The notes below the pieces were generated by a model that made no database searches, was not told where the DNA came from, and saw nothing but the letters and a program-made list of their open reading frames with translations. The position numbers and the translations under genes were made by a program. A stretch of DNA of 64,000 nt from Oscheius tipulae (taxonomy: Eukaryota > Nematoda > Chromadorea > Rhabditida > Rhabditidae): positions 1,364,001 to 1,428,000 of the forward strand of contig JASJZH010000002.1 of NCBI GenBank assembly GCA_037178975.1. The letters are read 5' to 3'. Of this stretch, positions 24,901 through 34,480 are shown piece after piece. Each line of letters opens with the position of its first letter. The first letter of the stretch is position 1.

Positions 24901-25685
24901 GGAGCGGCAAGGGAGCCCTGACATGATAGCAACCCCTTGATTCCGACAATAAATTGTAAATTGTAAATTGTAAATAATAATGGTAACTATCATTCACGAG
25001 GACAGTAGACATGAATGAAGAGACAGGGTAGACTACCAGTTACAGTATAGAGTGAAAGTGACAGAACTGACCTGGTGACCTGTCTCGTCCTCCTCATGTA
25101 ATGATAGCAGACACTTTTCCACCAGACTATTGGAAGTGAGTCCTTTAACTGCTGAATGTAACAGGCGGCGTCAGAGACCCGGACCTGAAAGTAGTTACTG
25201 TCAATCACTGTCTACTGTTCACTGTCCCCTCTCTCTGTCTACTGTTTCTCTCTAGCCCCTACCTTCTTCAACTTGATCAACTTTGTCCTACTGTGCCAGC
25301 ACTCCATGATGTATACCACGTAGAGCATAAGACCAAATACAATCGGGACAAAGTTATAGCCCTGGGCACACGGGCCATGATGATATCTGAAAGAGGGATT
25401 AGGATGAGGAAAACCGACTCTTCTTGGAGAAATTAGAGTCGTGGGACTCACATCAAAAGCGGCTGGATAGCCGAGTAGGCGAGATGTTTGAAGTGGCACC
25501 AGCCGGCATAGAAGGCACAACCGATGAGGAGAAGAGTACAGGACAAGCACTTCCAGTAGCCAGCTTTCCGGAGAATTCGACAGAGACCGGGTCGTCTGGG
25601 TCTCTGAAACTTTCTCTCTGTCTCTTTGTCTCTCTGTACTTACCGCTATATTGTTTTCAATATCAGTAGTTCTTGTCCCACCCAT
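21991..25685 (-). CDS. TMEM151: TMEM151 family transmembrane protein
   Basis: Nine exons (25644-25685, 25452-25603, 25263-25386, 25072-25184, 23155-23257, 22961-23119, 22717-22925, 22487-22646, 21991-22443) join exactly in frame to 504 aa. TMEM151 proteins are conserved multi-pass membrane proteins of unknown role. Family blocks are visible in order: an N-terminal TM (CTLLLIGCAFYAGW), YVVYIMECWHSRT, IVWWKSVCYHYMRRTRQVTR, RYRNGDAVAATQVYYERVN, FPLTRVRLTRGF and the C-terminal TM pair ending LRLYAEWRTAVLNFQVTKLFGT. The last 200 residues are a Pro/Ser/Arg-rich cytosolic tail with a PPPSYE motif, a possible WW-domain ligand. Its 1.8-kb intron 4 carries two genes or elements on the other strand. Confidence 0.95.
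23551..24108 (+). CDS. Ly6/three-finger-like secreted protein with GPI-type C-terminus, nested in TMEM151 intron
   Basis: A single exon of 185 aa. It starts with a signal peptide (KTLLLMLLLVCCYRAEEA) and ends with a hydrophobic tail (MAMTIVPVLIALI) typical of GPI anchoring. The cysteine region (about residues 39-102) ends in CACDVNLCN, the Ly6/uPAR-type terminal pattern. Between this and the tail is a Thr/Glu-rich stalk with repeated TTMET units, likely O-glycosylated. It lies wholly within a TMEM151 intron on the opposite strand. aataaata follows the stop within 15 bp. Function unknown; nematode surface Ly6-type proteins are diverse. Confidence 0.85.
   Translation: MVAPIKTLLLMLLLVCCYRAEEAANSTPSTVSTASTPLKCYVGNKEQTCKPTDVCLITRKNSGVVQRECVERKTEANSKCVVATDASQSSYRCACDVNLCNKDIEMAQQHQLGKSAASSAAAVTEEVSCPTTTEKDIQSTMETVQTTMETTVETTEEHDDESGYSEKNDCAQMAMTIVPVLIALI
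24598..24984 (+). mobile_element. RTE-type non-LTR retrotransposon, 3' fragment
   Basis: An open frame of 107 codons ends in GRPCMRWEDELKKACGRLGR, the typical C-terminal block after the reverse transcriptase of RTE-like LINEs. About 30 bp later the element ends in an attgtaa short tandem tail (24952-24977), which is the 3' signature of RTE elements. Only the last few hundred bases are present (5' truncated), so it is immobile. It sits in the same TMEM151 intron. Confidence 0.8.
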
Positions 25686-27395
25686 TCGAAAATCACATTC
25701 CTCCTTCTGAAAATCACAAAAACTTCAAGGAAGTAAGGAAAGAAGGAGCCGAAATCAAAGAGCCAAGCGGCGTAAATAGGAGCCAATTTGTTGAGGGGGG
25801 AGGGGAAGTGGAGCTGGTGGCCAGAAGGGCTGTTGATTAGCCCAGAGATGAGGTAATGTGACTCATTAGAATGTTAATTTGGGCAGTGAAATATGGGACA
25901 GAGAAACAGGGAGACAGAGAGACACAATGACAGAAATAAATGCCTTCCTGGCTTAAAAGTTTCCGTTCTGGGAGGTTCGATTACCCAGAGAGAGGGAGAG
26001 AGAGAGACAGGAGATGAAAGATAAAGGGACGACGTGTGGCAGCATAATTGACGGAGCAGACAGCGGAAGAACTTTGAGGGTGAGGCAGGAAGAACAGAAA
26101 AGAGGAAGAGACTACTCTAATGGAGGTGGATTAGAGACGGGAGAGCTATGCGTTCCCTCCGACGAAACACTGAACCGCCAAAAGGCGCCTCTTGAGCCAT
26201 CGGCGTAAGTGGGTTTGCTGGCACGCTCACTCTCTTTCTGGATTTACGAGAACTCTATCCATTTTCAAAGTTTTTGCATTCTTTACTGATGAGTGTACGA
26301 ACTTATTTGCATGTAGTCTGGCAAATACTGACCTCATTGGCCTCCCTGACTGGTCCCACCAGAGAAAGATGAGATGGGCACTGAGAGAGACAGAGGGAAG
26401 GATACAGAAAGGAAGAAAAACTGTGAGACATAGCCACAGAGAGACAGGGAATGACTTAAAAACCAAAGGAAGGAACAGAATGTGCCTTTCTGATGGACAC
26501 ATTTCGTCCAGTAATCCCCACCAGGCTTAGTCGGGTCTTTACCTCGCTTCTTTACTGCTCCTTGATACACGATTCCTCTAGAAAAATCTTATAGAAAGAA
26601 AGAAAAGTTGCGACGGGACCCACTGCCCCGGAAGGATGGATTGTGGCAATGCTATTAAAAAGGACATCGAGTCCGTCAATTGGAAGCCGGCCGGAGATTT
26701 ACGAGAGACAGAGAGAGAGAGAGAGGGAGACCCGGGGGTCCCGTCCATCGGACTAGGCTGCTCTGGCCCCGGGAGCTTCTGACTTGAAAAAGAGCTTGAT
26801 TGTGGGCCCCCTGGGGGAGAGCAAAGTTGGAAGAAGGATAGAAGGAGAGGCATAGAGAGACAGTTGGCTGAATTGATAGATGGGAAGGTTCAGAGAGATG
26901 AGAGGTTCAATACGCAAGACTTCTCTGGCACATACATTGGCGTACTCTTTGAAGTTCTATTGACCAAATAGCTTCGATGGATTCTCATTGTTACAGTGTT
27001 CGTTCGCTTCCACAAGCCTGTCAATTTGTGTCTGTCACCCTGTCATTTCCAAAACATGATATTGAACTTTCAACCGGTCATCCGTTACCCTGTTGCTTCC
27101 AAGCTTGCCTCGTCTATCGTATGTCAATCCCTTGTCATGCCGTGGTCAACCGTTTCCTTCCATTCCTGTCTACCTCTTGTTCTGTTAATCAGTCAGTTTC
27201 TTATACTATCTCTGTCAGCTTATCCCTTTTGGATCTCTATTCAAGAAAAATAGTATTCCTAGTAAAAGTAACTTGAATACTGAAACTTACTTGCAAGACT
27301 CTTGCCATATAACCTTAGTTTGAGGTGACTTATAGAAGCCTAAGCAAACTCGCCATGATTATCTTTTTTCCCAGAGCAATAGTACATCCGAAGCC
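25686..27395. other. Intergenic, purine-rich, no supported gene
   Basis: This stretch is upstream of TMEM151. It contains GAGACA/GAGAGA tracts (25905-25935, 25989-26010, 26380-26450, 26700-26730). The motif ggttcgattaccc at 25975 looks like a Pol III B box but no cloverleaf forms around it. Confidence 0.4.
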
Positions 27396-27397
27396 TA

Positions 27398-28444
27398 CAG
27401 TGTGTCAAGAAAGTATAGATACCACTGCAATTTCACCCGTTTGAATGATTCTTTACGTTTTCAAAGTTTGTGAGCATGTCAGTTCGATAGAAGACGACAG
27501 AAAACCTCCATAAAAACTTTAACATTGAGCATTTACTGTTTGGTGGCGCGATTCCAGTTGCAAATTCAAAATCCTCTGTCAAGAAAGTATAGATACTCTC
27601 TCAAAACCCTAAGTATCTTGTTTCGAAAATGGCTAATATTGTGGACAAAAGCTCAAAATGGATCCATCAATACAGCTGCATCATCCAAACGTCAAAAAAG
27701 TTTGGTTTCGAGCACTTTGAAAAAAGTCATTTTGTACTGAAAATCGTGATTACCTCGGTCTATTGTCGATTGCTCCGTGGGATTTCAAGCAATCGACTCC
27801 AAAATGTTGTGGAAGATTCGTGATATTATAAGTGACAAAGCCCCAGAACTTGGTCTTGTTCAGAGGCAAAACCGTTCTGCTACAGATGTTTTATTTTTGC
27901 GGACTCGTATCAAGTCAAAATTAGTATTGAAAATGGGATCTCAATATACGAACGTGTATAGGGGGAAGGGGTTTAACATTTTGAAGAACTAAGTTCTGGG
28001 GCTTTGTCACTTATAATATCACGAATCTTCCACAAAATTTTGGAGTCGATTGCTTGGAATCCCACGGAGCAATCGATTATAGACCGAGGTAATCACGATT
28101 TTCAGTACAAAATGACTTTTTTCAAAGTGCTCGAAACCAAACTTTTTTGACGTTTGGATGATGCAGCTGTATTGATGGATCCATTTTGAGCTTTTGTCCA
28201 CAATATTAGCCATTTTCGAAACAAGATACTTAGGGTTTTGAGAGAGTATCTATACTTTCTTGACAGAGGATTTTGAATTTGCAACTGGAATCGCGCCACC
28301 AAACAGTAAATGCTCAATGTTAAAGTTTTTATGGAGGTTTTCTGTCGTCTTCTATCGAACTGACATGCTCACAAACTTTGAAAACGTAAAGAATCATTCA
28401 AACGGGTGAAATTGCAGTGGTATCTATACTTTCTTGACACACTG
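27398..28444. mobile_element. Fold-back element with Tc1/mariner-like ends (454-bp arms)
   Basis: Two 454-bp inverted arms (27398-27851 and 27991-28444) are nearly identical and flank a 139-bp centre. The termini read cagtgtgtcaagaaagtata and are flanked by TA on both sides (27396-27397, 28445-28446), as for Tc1/mariner insertions. Both arms contain the same 71-codon open frame, which shows no transposase motif. It is therefore a non-autonomous, palindromic derivative. Its transcript would fold into a very long hairpin. Confidence 0.93.
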
Positions 28445-28446
28445 TA

Positions 28447-28969
28447 TTCATCATAAGAGAAACATTTGTTTCAAATAGTGCCCCCAGAATTGAAAACATC
28501 GTCTGATAACGAAAGCAAATAGCAGTAAATTTTCGAACACAAGCATTGTCTAGAGTCACAGGTTCTGCATCCCTTACTGAACTAACAACTGGGTTCCCTC
28601 CAAAACAAGCTCAATAATGTGCTGGAACGAGGAAATCGGGGGGTATTGGAGCTGACGCCGGAGAGAGAGGGTCAAATTTATGAATAGCTCCGAAATAGGG
28701 CGAGAGTCGAAGAAGCAGATCTCCCCAGAGATGCGGATTCTCGAGAAAGCAGACTGAATCTTCCAGAAACTTCAGTGACAGTGACAGCGTGTTTTCACCC
28801 CTTACCATCTAAGTAAACAAAGTAGGACCATGAGACAGTCAGCTGCCCGTGTTTTCCAATTGACTCATTGTTATGCCTTGGGGAAACCCCAAGACTCATG
28901 TTTGGACAAGGAGCTCGCTATAAAAGAAGGCTGGCCAGAGAGAACTGATCTGCCTAGATACTATTCAAC
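28447..28969. other. Intergenic and promoter of histidine-rich gene 2
   Basis: No coding signal was seen. The last 50 bp hold a TATA box at 28919. Confidence 0.5.
28919..28926 (+). promoter_or_regulatory. TATA box of histidine-rich peptide gene 2
   Basis: TATAAAAG, 51 bp before the ATG, the same octamer as in the paralogue at 21053. Confidence 0.75.
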
Positions 28970-29206
28970 ATGTCCTATCATCAACCTTACGGTCCTTATT
29001 ATGGCTACGGCGCACCGCCACCGATGCCCTGTGGAATGTATAATAATCCCCCTCCCGTCATGGTTCAAGAACATCATCACGATGACCACCATCAGCATCA
29101 CGGACATCACGGCGGCTTCTTTCACAATCTGTTCCATGGTGGTCGACATCATCATCACGACCACCATGACCACCATCATGACCATATTCACGATCAACAC
29201 TTCTAA
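28970..29206 (+). CDS. Small histidine-rich protein 2
   Basis: A single exon of 78 aa with no introns and no signal peptide. The layout matches the protein at 21095: MSY start, Tyr/Gly/Pro-rich N-terminus with VMVQEHHHDD, then a core FFHNLFHG and a His/Asp-rich tail. Unlike the paralogue it has many Asp residues and two Cys/Met in the first half (PMPCGM). It ends with aataaata about 14 bp after the stop. Divalent metal binding is inferred from composition only. Confidence 0.75.
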   Translation: MSYHQPYGPYYGYGAPPPMPCGMYNNPPPVMVQEHHHDDHHQHHGHHGGFFHNLFHGGRHHHHDHHDHHHDHIHDQHF

Positions 29207-29320
29207 ACTTTATATAAGCCAATAAATATAATAAGAGAAACAAGAGGTGACAGAAAAAGAGGACATGTTTCGATAGTATACTTTATCCGCTCTAGAAACA
29301 GGAGTCGGACAGAGAAGGAA

Positions 29321-29918
29321 CTATTTCTCCTGTATGTCGTCTTCGTCCTCGACCGCGGGCCTGTACGAATTGACTCCGGGAGCTTTCATGAAGGCGAAGA
29401 GAAGAATCGTCAGTCCTTCTAAGATGACGATTAATCCGGCCGAGATCTACAAAAATAGTTGTTTGGATAGGGGACAGACAGAGAGAAACAGATAAAGAAC
29501 AGAAAAACTAACCAAACAACCACTGGCGAACACCTGTGCATTCTTGTGATGGGTAATGCCGACGAAGACTCCAAAGCAGATGGCTCCGGCTAGGTCGATG
29601 ATGATGTTGAAGACGATGATGCAGATGAAAACGAGCTTTGGAACCTTCTTGCGGGCCTTATTAATGGCGAAGAGCAGAAAGGTGACCAGGGCGATGATGC
29701 CACCGACGCCGATCAGTCCCGCTCCGGCATTCACTGCTTCGATCAGTTCGAAGCCCTCCATCGAGGTGATGACCATCAGACGCTGTAGAACAACTGCGAC
29801 ATGTAGAACCTAAAAATTGGAGAGTGACAGTGACAGTAACAGTTACAGTATCAGACGAACTCACCAAGCTGGCCAGCAGTAGATGCGAGTGGACAATGAG
29901 CTTCGGCGGCTTCGTCAT
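29321..29918 (-). CDS. Small tetraspan membrane protein, unknown
   Basis: Three exons (29865-29918, 29513-29809, 29321-29446) join in frame to 158 aa. Four hydrophobic segments are visible: one at the N-terminus, then GLIGVGGIIALVTFLLFAI, LVFICIIVFNIIIDLAGAIC and GLIVILEGLTILLFAFM. A basic loop (NKARKKVPK) lies between TM2 and TM3, and an acidic tail (VEDEDDIQEK) closes the protein. The topology recalls MARVEL-type tetraspans, but no family motif is certain. A degraded copy of its first exon and upstream region lies inverted at about 32000-32215. Confidence 0.8.
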
Positions 29919-30111
29919 CGCTCCGGATGGCTGGCGCCCTGAAATGCTCTAACTCTTGTGGAAACTTCTCTAATTGCTCGAAGAAGTTACATTTTAAAAG
30001 TTTGTGGAAACAAACAGAGGTAATTAAGCCTTTCTGCAGCTTCTCCAAGAGTGTTCTACCGGAAATATATCCACTGACCCCTGTCAGCCTGTTTCTCTCA
30101 TCAGTACCACT

Positions 30112-30521
30112 TTATTGACAGAAATAGACAACCAAGCTGAAAACGGTCACAAGAGCTCCAGTTAACCCTCCAACAGAATTGCACAGATTCCCGGAACAGA
30201 GACAGTACACGTTCTTGTCCTTCGTAGTGCATTTTGGAGCACTTGCACCAGGTCGTTGATAAAAAACTTGTGGACTAGCACAGCCAAAGTGGCTGCCCTT
30301 ATGGAAGCCTTGGATCTCGTTCTTGATCACGTACTTGTAGCACATAAGTCCATTACCGACACAGCGACGGATGTTACTATTCTGAGGCTTGTAGTCGGTA
30401 CTGTGGGAACCTGGAATAGGGTTCTTTTTGGGAAAAATGAAGACTTACTGGTGTCGTAACATTGAAGAAACTGGGAGAAGACCAAAGGAATAGAGAAAAC
30501 CAGAAGAAAAGCCCAGTGCAT
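30112..30521 (-). CDS. Ly6-type secreted/GPI protein A
   Basis: Two exons (30449-30521, 30112-30410), 123 aa. A signal peptide (MHWAFLLVFSIPLVFS) is followed by QCYDTS and a cysteine framework that closes with CLCSGNLCNS, the Ly6 CxCxxxxCN pattern. The C-terminal hydrophobic segment (GALVTVFSLVVYFC) suggests a GPI signal. The paralogue at 32336 is in inverted orientation and shares intron position and phase. A tatatgc promoter element lies about 45 bp upstream. The ligand or role is unknown. Confidence 0.88.
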
Positions 30522-30692
30522 GACTCTCGGTCTGTCTTTAAAATCGTGATGCGCCTGTGCATATAACTGGACCTCTGACTCACGGATTAGTATGTTTTAT
30601 CACGAATGGACACTCTTTTGCAAGAAAAACTACTTGGATAGAGACAGAGAGGCAAACACAGAGACAGTATAGAACTTTATTATCGACTAGTA

Positions 30693-31206
30693 TCATGAAG
30701 AACCAGTGTCGTTTCCCTGAAGGAGGGTGAGGAAGAGCGGAGTGGAAGAGATCGAATCTACAACAGGACGACAGATCTAAAAGCGCTTTGCTTCTGAATA
30801 TAATGACTTATAGGACTCACTGAGCAAGAAAAGGGACAGTTTGTCTTGAGCCAAAGATCACAGCTTGTCTGGAGATTAGCTATCCACAGCGGACACTGAA
30901 ATTAAGAGTACAGTGACATGTACAGAGCTAGTCTGTTTGCTGGCCTCGCTAGACTTTTGAACTATCCCTCACGTCTAGACACACTTCAATGCAAATCCTT
31001 TCCAGGTTTGGAACTGTACTACTATACCAATAAGGGATTACCATTGCCGGTCGCTGTCTCTCTGTCAGAAACCATGTTCACAAAAATCACTCACATACTT
31101 CCCTGTCCACATCGGCACATGGTCCAACCGCGGCATCAGCTGGAACCAAAAAAGAACGTAGAATGAAGAGGCCGATAATAGGGATAAGTGCAGCTGTGGA
31201 CTGCAT
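30693..31206 (-). CDS. Secreted single ShKT-domain peptide
   Basis: Three exons (31099-31206, 30821-30895, 30693-30776) give 88 aa. A signal peptide (IPIIGLFILRSFLVPADA) is followed by one ShKT domain: CADVDRECPLW, then CDLWL, and CPFSCSIC, which matches the CxDxxxxCxxW and CPxxCxxC spacing of the family. In nematodes such domains are common in secreted proteins and often bind channels or act as enzyme modules; no activity can be assigned. An in-frame ATG lies 10 codons upstream (31236), but a tactataaa TATA-like site at about 31245 favours the downstream ATG. The tail after the domain is Ser/Thr-rich. Confidence 0.82.
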
Positions 31207-31999
31207 CTCGTTGAAAATATACAGCAGGAGATTCATTACTGAACATTTATAGTAAGGAGAAGGAGAAGTGACGACGAGTTTGAAGTAAAAGCGGTTTTTT
31301 GTCAGCAGTTAAATCCGTCAAAGGAGTCTTGAAGAAACTAGTTAGATAGGATCTTTTGGCAGGGGAGAAGTCTCATGTTGTGAATGTTAAACTGTGGTGG
31401 AATTGAGGAAGGGAGACAGAGAAACAGCGAGATAGAGATTCAGAGAGACAGAGAGTCAACTCTGTTGACGAGAGCGAGAACAAGAGGATTGTGAACGGGT
31501 AGCATGACCAGCCAGACAAGGGCAGGCAGAATCAATCAGTTGAAGGTCAAAAGGTGCGCGCAGTGAAAACGAAAGAATCGAAAGGAACAGCTGGTTTTCT
31601 CGACTACATTTGTGTATTTTGCGGCGTGTGCGCGCGAGAGGAGAAAGGGTCGAGTGAGAGAATGGCATGCCGGTTTCTCGAGACGTAATCCGCTATCAAA
31701 CGGACGCGAGAATCTCATTGGCAACTTTATAGGGAGGGAGAGTGGCATGAGAAAGTAGAACGGGTTCCACCTGTTGTTTTGTTTATCACTTTCTGTTGCA
31801 ACCAGTCTGTCTCTCAGTTGGAAAGTCATTGCTGTAAATAGGTTCTGGAAGAGGGTAGTTGTCTTGAAAAGGATGACATTTTGGTGGACGGTCGTCGAGG
31901 CAACCAGGAAGTAACTTCCTTGACTAGCCTCAATTGTATGAAGAAGCACGGAATAGTAGATTGAGCAGAGAGACAGAGACACTCCGTTAGTCAAAGCCT

Positions 32000-32215
32000 T
32001 GAGTAGAACTCTTTGAAAAGCGATACGAGATCCAGATTCTGCTGCAGGAAGACTTGATTACCTCTGAAACTTTTGCAACAGAAAATTTTAAAACTTAAAA
32101 TTCTCGAGCAATTAGAGAAGTTTCCAGTAGAACTCGAGCAATTCAGTGCGCCAGCTACCTGGAGCGCATTGTCGACTCGCATCTACTGCTGGCCAGCTTG
32201 GTGAGTTCTATTTCT
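32000..32215 (+). pseudogene. Degraded copy of tetraspan gene 5' end/exon 1
   Basis: The segment ending gtcgactcgcatctactgct (and ggccagcttg, then gtgagttc) matches exon 1 and the donor of the gene at 29865-29918. The bases containing its ATG are missing (a gap of about 18 nt between ggagcg and cattgtc). The upstream match (gcagcagaatc, aatttctctaattgctcgag-type sequence) continues for about 150 bp. Confidence 0.7.
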
Positions 32216-32303
32216 GTCTCTGTCTCTATCCAAGACATTTTTCTTGCAAGAGAGTGTCCATTCGTGATCAAACATGCTAATCCATGACTCAGACAGACCC
32301 AGT

Positions 32304-32310
32304 TATAAAG
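32304..32310 (+). promoter_or_regulatory. TATA box of Ly6-type gene B
   Basis: TATAAAG, 32 bp before the ATG. Confidence 0.6.
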
Positions 32311-32335
32311 ATATGCCGATCACGAATGACCGGTC

Positions 32336-32747
32336 ATGGTCATGCTCTGGACAATTCTTCTAATCTCTTTCTTCTCATACTCCCAGTCTCTCGAATGCTA
32401 TGAGACCAGTAAGACTCTATGTTTTCAATTGGCAACCCATTACAGTATCTCCAAGTACCAACTACAAGCCTCAGAACAGTGACATCCGTCGTTGTAACGG
32501 TGATGAATTTATGTGCTACAAGTACGTGATCAAGAACGAGATCCAAAGCTACCCCCATAAGGGCATCTACTTTGGCTGTGCTAATCAGGGGACAGTCTCT
32601 CTACGACCTGGTGCAAGTGCTCCAAAATGCACTACGAAGGACAAGAACGTGTACTGTCTCTGTTCCGGGGATCTGTGCAATTCTGTCGGCATATCCTCTG
32701 GAGTTGTGATGGCTGTTGTCACGCTGTTCGTTTCCAGCTTTCAATAA
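32336..32747 (+). CDS. Ly6-type secreted/GPI protein B
   Basis: Two exons (32336-32408, 32446-32747), 124 aa. It has a signal peptide (MLWTILLISFFSYSQS), then LECYET, a core nearly identical to protein A (CYKYVIKNEIQ, RPGASAPKCTTKDKNVYCLC), the closing CSGDLCNS and a hydrophobic C-terminus. The intron is 37 nt. aataaata overlaps the stop region. The strong match to the gene at 30112, including promoter sequence, marks a fairly recent inverted duplication. Confidence 0.88.
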
Positions 32748-34480
32748 ATACTACTAATCTAAGCGAAGATAGGAGTTTGTCAAGGCCTGGATATTAGAGA
32801 GACAGGGTGACATTGGTCGCCTGATAGCTTGAACAGAAAAGTAGAATGGCAGATTGGCTAGCCGCGACAATATGAGTTAGGCGACACTAAAAGCACCAAT
32901 GGACAGCTGTTCAGTTACCTGTACAGTGAGAAAGTTGTAGCAATGCTACAAACAATTTACGGTATCAGTCTTTATTTGAGAAAAATTCTAATCACTGCAC
33001 CGAGAATTCGAGTGCTGCTGTATAACTTCCACTGCCGCCCACTTTCGAAATTACTTGGATGCCAGCCTGGAAGAAAGAAATAGTGAACTGTACGCAGGTC
33101 CTCCTCGTAGCGAAAAAACTTTATCAATAGACAAGAGAACAGAGAGTACAAGTCTTGTCACCAAAATGGATCCTCTCTACCTCCAGCACCCTGTCATATT
33201 ATACTATCTTCGCGAAAGTAAATCCTTTTTGAATCTTTGAGCCAAGTTTTCCGAAGAGTTGAAAAGTTCTTTGAAAAGTTCTTTTCAACTATACAGAGAA
33301 ATGAAAGTTATTTCCAAAGACATAGCTCGCTTGCACATACTCTATCAGCATCACACAAAATGGAAAATGATGCGTGGACATTGTAAAAATTGTTTTTTGC
33401 AGCTGAGTAATCGAACGTATACTGCTCCAAAGATGTTTCTTTGTCTCTCTGTCTCCCCTCTTAATACTGAGCATCTGACTCACAGTTCACGTACCATTGA
33501 ACTGTTTGTGATTGTGACTCCGTCCACTTGAGTGAGTAAACAGACTCTTTGACGCCTCGGTCTTTAACTCTACTTTTCTTTTCCTGGACATGGTTCTTCT
33601 CTGAAAAGTGACCTTACTTCCCGCGCAGGCTGATGTCTGCCCTGCGTACTTTATGACCCTCTTTCGTGATCGCCGATCCTACTGACAATAGTCGTCGGTG
33701 TCTTCTCCTCGTGTTTAACGCCACATTCTCACGGAAAGTCACAGAGCTTCATTGGCTATTTGCTCAACAAACTCGTCCACAAAACTATTGCCCGGAACGA
33801 ACTGTTTGAGCCTGTGCCAAGGTCGAGAAAGGCGGCCATTCTTTTATGACTTCCTCAGTCGTTTTTCGATTTTTCCAGGTGTTGCCAATGTATTCCAGCA
33901 AGTGATAGTGACAATTTCTTGATTCCTCTGCGAACAAGATATAATTTCCGCTCTCGCCTGTTCACTCGCTCTTTCTCGCGTGCTCTCTGAATAATCTACA
34001 TCTTTTGTTCTCCGATTTCTCAACATTATATCATATGAGTGCATCCTAATGAGTCAGGGGGAGGTCGCAATAGCCCACGTGCGCATGCACCCACGAGATC
34101 TCTCTTTGTTTCAATATTGGGTGCACTCCCTTTGAACATCCGCCCATATACATCCACTCCTTTTTTGGTGTTTGTCTCGGTTTTGTCTATTCATAGTCTT
34201 TCGAGAAAGACTGACAGAGAAAAAGAGAAACAGAGAGTGCAGAGAAAGCAAGTGACCTTTAGGTCCATATGTTTATATTCACACCGCGTCCTCGTGCACC
34301 GAGTGCTCAATGAGTCAACTTTCTTTTCCTTGCGCGTTTTCGCTTTTTGTCCCGTTCCTGCAGCTGCCAGCTGATGCAACTGCAGGAGCAGGATGATCAT
34401 GTGGAGAGACAGAGATACTTTGAACGTTCTCTCACGCGCGAGTCTATTAATAGGATTTCTTCTACAGGATACCCCCAACA
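32748..34480. other. Intergenic, no supported gene
   Basis: Several short frames exist but none has splice support or family resemblance. The region ends in ttctacag before the sugar transporter start. Confidence 0.4.

Larger units (their letters stand above)
31237..32335. other. Intergenic, contains a decayed duplicated exon
   Basis: This stretch holds the promoter of the ShKT gene, a GAGACAGA tract (31415-31460), and from about 32000 to 32215 an inverted, diverged copy of the 5' region of the tetraspan gene at 29865-30060. Confidence 0.55.

Noticed and set aside
25960-25990. B-box-like ggttcgattaccc suggesting a tRNA gene
   Set aside because: No A box or cloverleaf can be formed with the sequence upstream.
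27525-27740. 71-codon frame present in both arms of the fold-back element
   Set aside because: No transposase motifs (no DDE/D signature, no helix-turn-helix); it is carried passively by the palindrome.
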